In this document: positions 1-5,415 of the stretch, in pieces
How positions within the stretch are numbered: position 1 is the first letter of the stretch
Layout of the letters: the number at the start of each line of letters is the position of its first letter
Assembly: GCA_021806055.1 (NCBI GenBank)
Contig: JAJZYE010000085.1
Span: forward strand, 1 to 5,415
Length of the DNA: 5,415 nucleotides
Source of the DNA: Actinomycetes bacterium
GTDB taxonomy: Bacteria; Actinomycetota; Acidimicrobiia; Acidimicrobiales; RAAP-2
Direction of reading: 5' to 3'
The notes under the pieces: generated by a model
What the model saw: only the letters and a program-made list of their open reading frames with translations
Database searches by the model: none
Told to the model about the DNA's origin: nothing
Position numbers and translations under genes: made by a program

Positions 1-1
1 A

Positions 2-889
2 CCCGGCACCAACGTGGCCGCCACGTCGGGACTGAACCGAGGAATCCTCGACAACGCCCCTTACGAGCGCTCGCGCCAACTCGCCTACAAGGTCGAGCGA
101 TTCGGCTCGACCTTGGTGAAGGTGCCACCGAAGAACACCAGTCGGCGTTGTAGCACATGCGAGGTCGTCGACCCGGAGAACCGTCCGGGTTGCGGTCGTG
201 CGTTTGCGTGCGTGGCGTGCGGATTCCAAGACCATGCCGACCACAACGCCGCGTGCAACATCGAAACACTCGCAATCGCGTTGGTGTTCGCCAGCGCGAA
301 AAGGACCGTCGGACCGACGGGAGGTCGTCTCAACGGGCGAACTCACAACAGCACGGGCAGGCACCAGCCAAGTCGCGTTCGAAAGAACGCGGGCGCTTCC
401 GTGAAGCTGAATGGGACAGAGAAATCTGGCCCGGAACGCAGAGTGGCCCGAACAAGGCCACGGAAGCCTCGTCCTTTAGGGCGAGGTGGGTGTCACCTCT
501 TAACTCGGCGCGTGCAGCACATACGCGACGCTGCGCATACTGCTCGGCGAATCCGTACGGATGTTCATGGTCGTGCCCACGGCGACACACTCCCCACTGG
601 CCAGACAACTGGTCGCCAGCAATCCACCCCCCGCGTGTCCCATCAACTGACCCGACGTCCAGCCCGTCGGACTCCAGAGGCCGGCGAACATGCCATATCC
701 CACGAACCAGCAGGCTGTCAACGCCGAGCACGCCACCGCAGTGGCCCCGGCCTCGTCGAGGGCAGCCGTACCCGCCACCAGTCCCCATCTCCCGTCCACG
801 GCGCGCACGACCCGATTCGACCTCGGCGTGGCCACTATCGCCCAGCACGACGCCGCGTCGTAGCAGTCCACCGCGTTGACGACGCCTGA
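2..889 (+). CDS. tnpB: TnpB-family RNA-guided nuclease / IS605 OrfB, C-terminal fragment with run-on tail
   Basis: The frame enters from the left edge, so the N-terminus and the RuvC-I and RuvC-II acidic residues are missing from view. Counting the GTG at 14 as residue 1, the visible part has a SGLNR segment (5-9), PKNTSRRC (39-46), a zinc ribbon with C46, C49, C66 and C69, and the RuvC-III motif HADHNAA with its aspartate at 76. These are hallmarks of TnpB, an RNA-guided DNA nuclease encoded by IS605-type elements. Recognisable homology ends near nucleotide 270, followed by a basic, low-complexity tail. No in-frame stop occurs before 887-889, so the frame runs through the right-end hairpin at 467-486 and on into DNA antisense to the neighbouring gene. 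Everything after about 496 is therefore probably not native TnpB. The native stop may have been lost, or a frameshift may have occurred: a TAG at 477-479 in the +1 frame falls at the hairpin loop. An extra cysteine (C60) lies between the two zinc-ribbon pairs. Confidence 0.8.
   Translation, partial: PGTNVAATSGLNRGILDNAPYERSRQLAYKVERFGSTLVKVPPKNTSRRCSTCEVVDPENRPGCGRAFACVACGFQDHADHNAACNIETLAIALVFASAKRTVGPTGGRLNGRTHNSTGRHQPSRVRKNAGASVKLNGTEKSGPERRVARTRPRKPRPLGRGGCHLLTRRVQHIRDAAHTARRIRTDVHGRAHGDTLPTGQTTGRQQSTPRVSHQLTRRPARRTPEAGEHAISHEPAGCQRRARHRSGPGLVEGSRTRHQSPSPVHGAHDPIRPRRGHYRPARRRVVAVHRVDDA
350..496 (+). ncRNA. Putative TnpB omega-RNA (reRNA) scaffold, approximate extent
   Basis: In characterised IS200/IS605 elements the guide RNA of TnpB comes from the 3' end of tnpB through the right-end hairpin, and its guide segment is the flanking DNA just beyond the element. 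The matching arrangement is visible here: tnpB 3' sequence, the hairpin at 467-486, then the presumed border near 496. The 5' boundary is a guess, and no transcript or covariance evidence is available. If the border is at 496, the guide would start at 497 and read into the 3' end of the convergent minus-strand gene. Confidence 0.35.
467..486 (+). repeat. IS605-type right-end hairpin
   Basis: The arms 467-474 and 479-486 form an 8-bp stem (one T-G wobble on the plus strand) around the four-base loop TTTA. The position, after tnpB and about 10 nt before a GTGTCAC terminus, fits the subterminal right-end structure that TnpA recognises as single-stranded DNA. It also lies 13 nt past the stop codon of the minus-strand gene, so it could weakly aid termination of that transcript, although no T-run follows. 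Confidence 0.65.
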
Positions 890-1996
890 CGCCAACAACG
901 ACGCCACGCCACGCACGACTGTCCACGTGCGTCCATTCCAATGCTCGAAGAGCGGCCAGCCGATCGCGGGAAAGGCGCTGGCGGCGCCACCCGCCCAGCA
1001 GTCGACGCGCGAGACGCAACTCACCGCGTTCAGCAACGAGGTGCCCACTCGCGGTGTGGCGACGACTCGCCACCCGCGCCCGTTCCACATCTCAACCAGA
1101 GCCGCCATTCCGGTCGAGAAGCCGTCAGTGAAGCCCACCGCCCAGCAGTAACTCATGCTGACACAGCTCACGGACTTCAAGATGTCACCGCGGACGGTTC
1201 GCGGACTCGGTGTCGCGAGCGATCGCCAACGCCCCTGCGTCAACTCCGCGGAGTACGCGTTCGGAGCCGCACGACCCACCGCCACGCATCCGTCCGAACC
1301 AGGACAGGACACCGAGTACAGTGACGCTCCCGGTCCCGCGGGCGCCGGAGCCGACGTGAACCCTCCTGCGCTCCACCGCGCGACGAGTGGGCGATCGGTC
1401 GCCAGGGAGTCCCCACGCTCCCCGACGGCCCAACATCCCGTCGCCCAGCACGACACGCCGCTCAGACCCGTCGGGCCAGCGTTCGTGCCAAGTACCGCAA
1501 GTGGCGACCCCAACGTACTCGTTGGGCTGGGCCTGGAGCCGGGTCCGGGGGCCGACCCTGCCCCCGACGTCGTCGAGAACGGCACCTCGCCGCTCTTCAC
1601 TGTGCCGAACGCGTTCGTGGCCACCAGCTCTGCGACGTAGGTCGTGGCGGACTTCAACCCCTCAAGGGGGGCGCTGACCAGCACCCCCGAGGTGCCCGCT
1701 CCCGCGTTGAGCACCGGCGTGCTCGAGGAGAACGCCGAACCAACCCCGTACGTGACGTAGTACGTGGTATCCGACCCTTCGGGGTTCACCACGGCATCAA
1801 CGACCACCGACGTCGACGACATGACGGCCACGTGGATGTCAGCCACCATGGGTACCAACCCCGCTTGATGGGCGACACGGCCGGGTGCGAACGCCGGCGA
1901 CGCCGGGATAGCGACGCCGGACACGAGTGCCATGTTCGCCACGAGCGCCACCGCACCGATCGACCAGTGCGACCTTCCCCTCGATGTACGCACCAT
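500..1996 (-). CDS. Secreted Fn3-like plus seven-repeat cysteine-pair beta-propeller protein
   Basis: A 498-residue protein of unknown function, predicted to be exported. Residues 1-37 look like a signal peptide: basic start MVRTSRGR, hydrophobic core, and likely cleavage after ASPAFA. Residues about 53-143 resemble an Fn3/Ig-like domain (TYYVTYG, LKSATTYVAELVATNAFGT). A Gly/Ser/Pro-rich linker follows (about 144-167). The rest contains seven repeats of the form SVSC-x5-CWAVG...W-NG-x2-W...TP, with cysteine pairs at 183/188, 231/237, 278/284, 327/333, 378/384, 423/429 and 464/470. Repeats of 41-51 residues in seven copies suggest a seven-bladed propeller with one disulfide per blade; the fold is inferred. 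The ATG at 1996 is chosen because a G-rich stretch with AGG lies just upstream and the signal peptide begins properly. A TTG at 2095 overlaps a better promoter candidate. The stop (500-502) abuts the IS605 right end, yet the last repeat closes normally (VAYVLHAPS), so the gene seems intact. Its target ligand cannot be told from the sequence. Confidence 0.85.
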   Translation of the reverse strand: MVRTSRGRSHWSIGAVALVANMALVSGVAIPASPAFAPGRVAHQAGLVPMVADIHVAVMSSTSVVVDAVVNPEGSDTTYYVTYGVGSAFSSSTPVLNAGAGTSGVLVSAPLEGLKSATTYVAELVATNAFGTVKSGEVPFSTTSGAGSAPGPGSRPSPTSTLGSPLAVLGTNAGPTGLSGVSCWATGCWAVGERGDSLATDRPLVARWSAGGFTSAPAPAGPGASLYSVSCPGSDGCVAVGRAAPNAYSAELTQGRWRSLATPSPRTVRGDILKSVSCVSMSYCWAVGFTDGFSTGMAALVEMWNGRGWRVVATPRVGTSLLNAVSCVSRVDCWAGGAASAFPAIGWPLFEHWNGRTWTVVRGVASLLASGVVNAVDCYDAASCWAIVATPRSNRVVRAVDGRWGLVAGTAALDEAGATAVACSALTACWFVGYGMFAGLWSPTGWTSGQLMGHAGGGLLATSCLASGECVAVGTTMNIRTDSPSSMRSVAYVLHAPS

Positions 1997-2066
1997 TCCC
2001 CCCCAACCTGTCGACTGAGTCAGCCCTCCAACGACCGCCGGCTGCGAACGAGTCGACCCTGCGCCA

Positions 2067-2095
2067 CTGTTAGCACGCTCCCGCGGTGTCGTCAA
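2067..2095 (-). promoter_or_regulatory. Candidate sigma70-type promoter for the seven-repeat protein gene
   Basis: On the minus strand a TTGACG -35-like box (2095-2090) is followed by a 17-nt spacer and TAACAG (2072-2067) preceded by TGC, an extended -10 context. Transcription would start near 2060 and give a leader of about 60 nt before the ATG at 1996. The -35 matches five of six consensus bases; the -10 is weak (three of six). Confidence 0.4.
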
Positions 2096-2916
2096 TGACC
2101 TCCCGTTACGCTGCGCTCACGCGGCGTGGCTCGTGGTCAGCATCCAAAGATCCCACGGGCGAGTCGGGGCCCACGGCGCTCCACACCCACATCAGCGGGT
2201 CTGACCACCGACCAGGGTCGTCTGCTCAGGCACGGCGAAAGTCCGACGACACCCATTGACGGCGGACAGCATGCGTAGGCACCCACTGAGTCCGCGGCCC
2301 GGCGCCCCGATGATCGTCCCCGTTCGTTGCCACCGCCACCACTGTCTCGCGCTGCGCGAGGGTACCTCGCCTCGCGGGCAGGGGCCAGCCGATCCGATCG
2401 ACAACCTCGCGCGGACGGTCCGAGTCGAGACGGGCTCGACGAGGACCGACCCCGCTGGCACGATCGATGACCCGTCGTCGCTCCGCGACGCACTATCGGG
2501 TTCAACCAACTCCGAGCCGGCCCTGGCTCGTCACGGCATCACCCGACGCGGATGCCGCTGGGGCGCTCGCGCACGGGCGCTCGTCAGGCAGTACGACACA
2601 GAGCGTTCAGTCGCCACGGCACCGGTCACGGCGTCGTGGCGCCGGACACGGCCCCCACTGAACGTCGTGTCGCCGGTGGCGCACACCGCCTTCACCCTGG
2701 CGGGCTGCGCGACGACTTCGCGATCACCTCACCCGACCGTTCGCGTCCATTAGGCGCGTCGTGGAGTACCCTTCGCCGAGCGGTGCCCGACGCACCATCA
2801 CGGCCACTGAATGCACGTTCACCCGTGATAAGAGTGAACGTCGAGCTCTGCGCGCGACGATTACCCTCAGATTCGAACGCTCTCGCGTGCGACGGGGTAC
2901 GACCACCACGTTGCAC
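2096..2916. other. About 820 bp without a recognisable gene
   Basis: This stretch lies between the stop of the Asp-box gene at 2917 and the upstream region of the seven-repeat gene. Several open frames exist on both strands (for example plus 2256-2753 and minus 2192-2509), but their translations are arginine-, proline- and serine-rich, show no domain or motif I recognise, and overlap one another, as expected for random GC-rich DNA. I see no tRNA, CRISPR array or clear transposon end. A weak stem at 2887-2894 with 2909-2916 follows the Asp-box gene stop but has no T-tract. The region may be decayed coding sequence. Confidence 0.5.
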
Positions 2917-4053
2917 TCACGCTCGCGGGAGCGCCACGGTCACCCAGGTGGCTCCGCCGTCGTTCGTGCGACGCAGAACCGTCGTGACATTGAGGCCACA
3001 CATCATCAACCCGTCTGAAGCACTCGTGAAGGCCATCGGGGACGCGTTGAAGCAGCGCACTTCACCGATTGGCGTAAAGCGACGACCCCCGCCGCTGACT
3101 CGATAGAGATCAGGGGGACGCGCCACCGATCCGAAGTCGAGCACGGCCATCTGCGACGTGATCGGGTCGAAGGCACCGCCCCCCGTTCCCATGAATTGGA
3201 AGCTGTCAGGGCTCACGGGCGACCAGGTGTCTCCTCCATTCCCGGAGTGCCAAAACGACTCCTCCATACCCGTTGGGCACTGCGCCCACAATGAGACGAC
3301 GCTCATCGGCGTGAGTATGCAGCCACTGACGCTCACGAGTGTGGGCCACTTCTCACTCCGACGCGAAAAGGTGCGCCCACGGTCGTGCGAGATCCACAGG
3401 TACGTGCGAGGCCCGGTCTGGAGTTCCCAAATCGTGCTGGCGTAGGCCGCGAGTGATGGCCCGTAGTACGTCTCATTGGTCCCGGCCCCCGTCTTCCACA
3501 ACCGTGGCAGCGTCACCCACTGTGTGGCCGCGAGCGTCGCACGCCTCGTCGTGTACTGGCTACAGACAATGCTTCGGGGCTGGCAGGTGACCGTAGTCAC
3601 GAAGAGCTCCCTGCTGGTTACCGCGACCGAGATCGAGAGATCCTTCGCGCGCATGACCCGTCGCCACGTGCGTGCGCCGTTGGTCGTCACGTAGAGAGAC
3701 GACGGCGAGTTTGTGCCCACGGTGGCGTAGCCGTCGTCCACGTTGGCGAAGACGATACGGTCCAACGTCGTGCCCGCCGTCCCCCCGTGATCGCTCGCCA
3801 CGGGAGGCGCCGACACCCGCGTGAACGTCGTTCCGTCGACGTTGGTCCGGTACATCCGTAGGCACGCCAATGCGTGGCAGCCGCTCGTCGTCACGACGTA
3901 GAAATACCTCGAGGATCCGGCTCGAATCAGGAGAACGGGTGTCTGCGCGACAGGAGTTGCGGCGTGCGCGCTTGGAGTGCCGACGATCGACGCAAGGACC
4001 ATCGCGACCGCCGTGAACTGCGAACACATACGGGCAGCCGACGCAAACCTCAC
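2917..4053 (-). CDS. Secreted Asp-box (BNR/sialidase-like) beta-propeller protein
   Basis: A 378-residue protein counted from the GTG at 4053. Residues 1-31 form a likely signal peptide (VRFASAARM, hydrophobic TAVAMVLASIVG, cleavage after PSAHA), so the product is exported. Asp-box-like motifs occur at about 71-77 (NVDGTTF), 123-130 (TTNGARTW), 222-229 (SHDRGRTF), 270-277 (SGNGGDTW), 320-326 (SGGGRRF, degenerate) and 363-370 (TNDGGATW). These mark the blade hairpins of BNR/sialidase-type and Ycf48-like propellers. Cysteines fall into four local pairs (59/64, 157/164, 245/259, 334/352), as expected for disulfides outside the cytoplasm. I see no sialidase FRIP motif or catalytic set, so an enzymatic role is not supported; binding or scaffolding is an inference. 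The frame stays open upstream to 4266, but that part is cysteine/arginine-rich, lacks a signal and runs over a decayed transposase. GTG 4053 has GGTGG about 5 nt upstream. The ATG at 4029 lacks a ribosome site but is an alternative start. Confidence 0.8.
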   Translation of the reverse strand: MRFASAARMCSQFTAVAMVLASIVGTPSAHAATPVAQTPVLLIRAGSSRYFYVVTTSGCHALACLRMYRTNVDGTTFTRVSAPPVASDHGGTAGTTLDRIVFANVDDGYATVGTNSPSSLYVTTNGARTWRRVMRAKDLSISVAVTSRELFVTTVTCQPRSIVCSQYTTRRATLAATQWVTLPRLWKTGAGTNETYYGPSLAAYASTIWELQTGPRTYLWISHDRGRTFSRRSEKWPTLVSVSGCILTPMSVVSLWAQCPTGMEESFWHSGNGGDTWSPVSPDSFQFMGTGGGAFDPITSQMAVLDFGSVARPPDLYRVSGGGRRFTPIGEVRCFNASPMAFTSASDGLMMCGLNVTTVLRRTNDGGATWVTVALPRA

Positions 4054-4082
4054 GTCACCACCATAACGATGGAGAGGTTTGC
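4043..4082. repeat. 9-bp inverted repeat spanning the start codon of the Asp-box gene
   Basis: GCAAACCTC at 4043-4051 is a perfect reverse complement of GAGGTTTGC at 4074-4082. The arms are separated by 22 bp, with centres 31 bp apart, close to three DNA helical turns. The pair brackets the TATGGT box and touches the GTG start, so it could be an operator. In a longer transcript it could be a hairpin occluding the start. One such repeat may arise by chance in a window this size. Confidence 0.35.
4060..4065 (-). promoter_or_regulatory. Candidate -10 box giving a leaderless GTG start
   Basis: On the minus strand TATGGT (the TAnnnT form common in actinobacteria) lies exactly 6 nt before the GTG at 4053. 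That spacing would put the transcript start at or next to the start codon, which is the leaderless arrangement common in actinobacteria. No good -35 is seen; TTGCAA at 4079-4084 is only 13 nt away. GGTGG in the same 6-8 nt could instead act as a ribosome site in a longer transcript. Confidence 0.35.
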
Positions 4083-4182
4083 AACCACACTTCACAGCGG
4101 AACACGTGCCGCGACGACCAGGGGGCAACCACCGCTCCGTCTGAACCTCGGACGACTGCGACGTGGCGCCTGCCCCGACACC

Positions 4183-4560
4183 GATCGGTCCCCCGTGTCC
4201 GTGCTCGTCCCACTCAAGTCTCCGGCCGTCACACCGACATGGACACCCCGCTCGAGCTGATACCACCGTACCGGCGTACGTCGATCACCTTCGATCACGT
4301 CCGAGTGGACCCAGTGGCCGACCCTCGCACCCACCTACGACCTCAGCGTCTGGTTCTGCGAGCGCCACAGCCTGTGACAATATGATCAGGTCCAGAATCA
4401 GAACCGACAGTGGCGCTGGTGGTTTCCCCGCGGCACCGAGCTCACGAACGTCGATCCCGAGCACGCCAATGCCGTCGATGATCCCATCAACAATCAGCCC
4501 CGCCGGCGTCTCGACTACAAGAGTCCGGCCCAGATCTATGCTGGACTCATCGTGCGGTGA
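4183..4560 (+). pseudogene. IS30-family transposase, decayed C-terminal remnant
   Basis: The remnant can be read only by switching frames. From 4183 one frame gives DRSPVSVLVPLKS. A second frame (about 4224-4300) gives LELIPPYRRTSITFDHV, matching the IS30 'LRRSxTxDxGxE' segment with the second catalytic aspartate. From 4303 the first frame resumes with EWTQWPTLAPTYDLSVWFCE, then an in-frame TGA at 4375-4377, then NRQWRWWFPRGTEL, PRRRLDYKSPAQIYAGL and a terminal TGA at 4558-4560. The TGA falls where IS30 proteins have the tryptophan of 'HSPWQRxxNENxN', and the catalytic glutamate of that motif reads as glutamine (codon 4393-4395). The domain would have been a DDE integrase core that moves the element; here it is inactive. 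The N-terminal helix-turn-helix part is absent upstream of about 4183, and I cannot identify terminal inverted repeats. The piece lies antisense to the flanking genes and fills most of their gap. Confidence 0.75.
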
Positions 4561-4605
4561 TCGCTAGAATCTGGTCGCCCATTCGGGTAGCCGTCAACCA
4601 GAGGC

Positions 4606-5415
4606 CTACGATCTGGCAGCCGCAGGGCCCTTCACGACGAAGCCCGCGCCCATCGACGGGACCTGAGTGCACACCACACCCCGACGAGGCAACCTCACGC
4701 GGAATGTCGCCGATGGAGCGAACTCGACAACAATGGCGTCGACGTTCCGCGGGCGACACGTTGCCAGAGAGCCGAGGGCCGACGTTTGCCCTAGATCGAT
4801 GCCCAGGCTGACGCTCGCCGTCACCCCGCCCCCGCTGAGGACCACTGCGCGAGCTGTGAAGTCAACATTGCGGATGGCGGGAAAACCAATCACGCGGCCC
4901 CGCTCGATGGCTTGCACGATAGGAGTCCCGCTGAGATAGCAGGGCCCTCGCCCCCGGTTGGTGAAGACGACGGGGAAGTAGCCAGGAATGCCCGGCACGT
5001 GGGCGGGATTCAGCGTGGGCCGCACGGTCCCCGCCGTGCAGAAGGGAAGCCCCCGGTAGTTCCCGGCGGGCAGTGGAGATACGACCGCCCAGTCCTGGCT
5101 ACTGCGCGTCACGTAGGTCAGTCCGGCGTCGATCGCCACCATCGCGCCGCGCGGTCCGATGGGTGACACCGTCTCCGGAGCACCTCCCTGGCCGTCCAAC
5201 CACGCGCTGGCCCAGTGCGCGCCTCCGTCGCGGCTCACTTCGATTCCGCCTAGTGCACCAGTCATGGCCCCATAGAGGATCGAGCCATCCTGACTCGGGT
5301 AGATCGTCATGGCGACTCCGCCACCGGTGCCGAGATTGGCCGCGGTATTCAACGAGTCGGTCGCGCGATTGACCAGCGTCCAGGTCTTGCCGGCGTTGCC
5401 GGAGCGCCAGATCGA
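4606..5415 (-). CDS. Asp-box propeller fused to C-terminal DUF4232-like domain (5' end outside window)
   Basis: The reading frame is open from the right edge of the window to the TAG at 4606-4608, giving at least 269 residues; the start and any signal peptide lie beyond the window. The visible N-terminal part has Asp-box motifs at residues 5-12 (SGNAGKTW) and 61-68 (SRDGGAHW) plus a degenerate one near 101-112, the signature of a BNR-type propeller. From about residue 126 to 263 a different domain follows, with cysteines at 126, 159, 220 and 249, a VVFTNRGRGPCYLSGTP core and a late RLPRRGVVCTQV segment. This pattern (N-terminal C, TN-x5-CxLxGxP, two late cysteines) matches DUF4232, a domain of unknown function found in exported actinobacterial proteins. 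A TTG at 5352 is not the real start, since the upstream in-frame sequence carries a clear Asp box. A secreted or cell-surface role is inferred from the domains. Confidence 0.8.
   Translation of the reverse strand, partial: SIWRSGNAGKTWTLVNRATDSLNTAANLGTGGGVAMTIYPSQDGSILYGAMTGALGGIEVSRDGGAHWASAWLDGQGGAPETVSPIGPRGAMVAIDAGLTYVTRSSQDWAVVSPLPAGNYRGLPFCTAGTVRPTLNPAHVPGIPGYFPVVFTNRGRGPCYLSGTPIVQAIERGRVIGFPAIRNVDFTARAVVLSGGGVTASVSLGIDLGQTSALGSLATCRPRNVDAIVVEFAPSATFRVRLPRRGVVCTQVPSMGAGFVVKGPAAARS

Larger units (their letters stand above)
1..496 (+). mobile_element. IS200/IS605-superfamily element, right part (left end outside window)
   Basis: The stretch holds the C-terminal part of a TnpB protein followed by a hairpin typical of the right end of IS200/IS605/IS1341-type elements (a GC stem closed by a TTTA loop at 467-486, then a GTGTCAC-like terminus at about 490-496). 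In this superfamily the ends are subterminal hairpins rather than inverted repeats, and insertion makes no target duplication. The exact right border is inferred: it is likely between 495 and 499, immediately before the stop codon of the convergent minus-strand gene. The left end, any tnpA and most of tnpB lie outside the window, so autonomy cannot be judged. Confidence 0.75.

Noticed and set aside
330..1088. Minus-strand open frame of about 250 codons
   Set aside because: It overlaps the seven-repeat gene in another frame and crosses the IS605 end; the translation is arginine/glycine-rich with no motif, typical of a shadow frame in GC-rich DNA.
1155..1640. Plus-strand open frame of 161 codons antisense to the seven-repeat gene
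   Set aside because: The opposite strand has a signal peptide, Fn3-like domain and regular repeats, while this frame has no recognisable feature.
1997..2095. TTG start at 2095 extending the seven-repeat protein by 33 residues
   Set aside because: The extension precedes the signal peptide, lacks a clear ribosome site, and its TTG is part of a good -35 candidate.
2860..2905. TTCGAAT T-loop-like sequence resembling a tRNA 3' half
   Set aside because: The bases on either side of TTCGAAT cannot pair as a T-arm stem, and no acceptor or anticodon arm fits.
2692..2916. Small minus-strand frames starting at 2909 or 2916, just after the Asp-box gene stop
   Set aside because: The TGA-GTG spacing hints at coupling, but two overlapping frames compete, neither has a recognisable domain, and their composition is like random GC-rich DNA.
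2887..2916. Stem-loop after the Asp-box gene as a terminator
   Set aside because: The 8-bp stem has a 14-nt loop and a C-A mismatch on the minus-strand transcript, and no T-run follows.
4054..4266. Upstream extension of the Asp-box gene to a GTG at 4266
   Set aside because: It would put 71 cysteine- and arginine-rich residues before the signal peptide and would run over the IS30 remnant on the other strand.
1..5415. CRISPR array or other direct-repeat array
   Set aside because: No regularly spaced direct repeats were seen; the repetition in the propeller genes is at the protein level and diverged at the DNA level.

Overview
The window is GC-rich and reads like an actinobacterial accessory region. 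The class Acidimicrobiia is possible, judging only from the style of the secreted repeat proteins; this is an inference without a database search. All three intact host genes lie on the minus strand. Mobile-element sequence lies on the plus strand at the left edge and again between the second and third genes.

Layout from left to right. (1) Positions 1 to about 496 hold the right part of an IS200/IS605-superfamily element. It contains the C-terminus of a TnpB nuclease (zinc ribbon and RuvC-III motif) and a right-end hairpin at 467-486. (2) Positions 500-1996 (minus) encode a secreted protein with a signal peptide, an Fn3-like domain and seven repeats that each carry a cysteine pair, most simply a seven-bladed beta-propeller. 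A candidate promoter lies at 2067-2095. (3) Positions 2096-2916 are about 820 bp in which I recognise no gene. (4) Positions 2917-4053 (minus) encode a secreted protein with about six Asp-box (BNR-like) motifs and four cysteine pairs. Its GTG start sits 6 nt after a TATGGT -10-like box, inside a 9-bp inverted repeat. (5) Positions 4183-4560 (plus) hold a decayed IS30-family transposase C-terminus with frameshifts, an in-frame stop and a replaced catalytic glutamate. (6) Positions 4606-5415 (minus, 5' end outside the window) encode the end of an Asp-box protein fused to a C-terminal DUF4232-like domain.

The three minus-strand genes are co-oriented and all look like exported, disulfide-bearing, propeller-type proteins. 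They use different repeat chemistries, so they form a small locus of surface or secreted propellers rather than a recent tandem duplication. Their ligands cannot be read from the sequence. The genes are separated by 550-920 bp and are probably transcribed individually. Transposons have landed in the spaces between them: one IS605 end abuts a stop codon, and one IS30 remnant occupies the upstream region of another gene.
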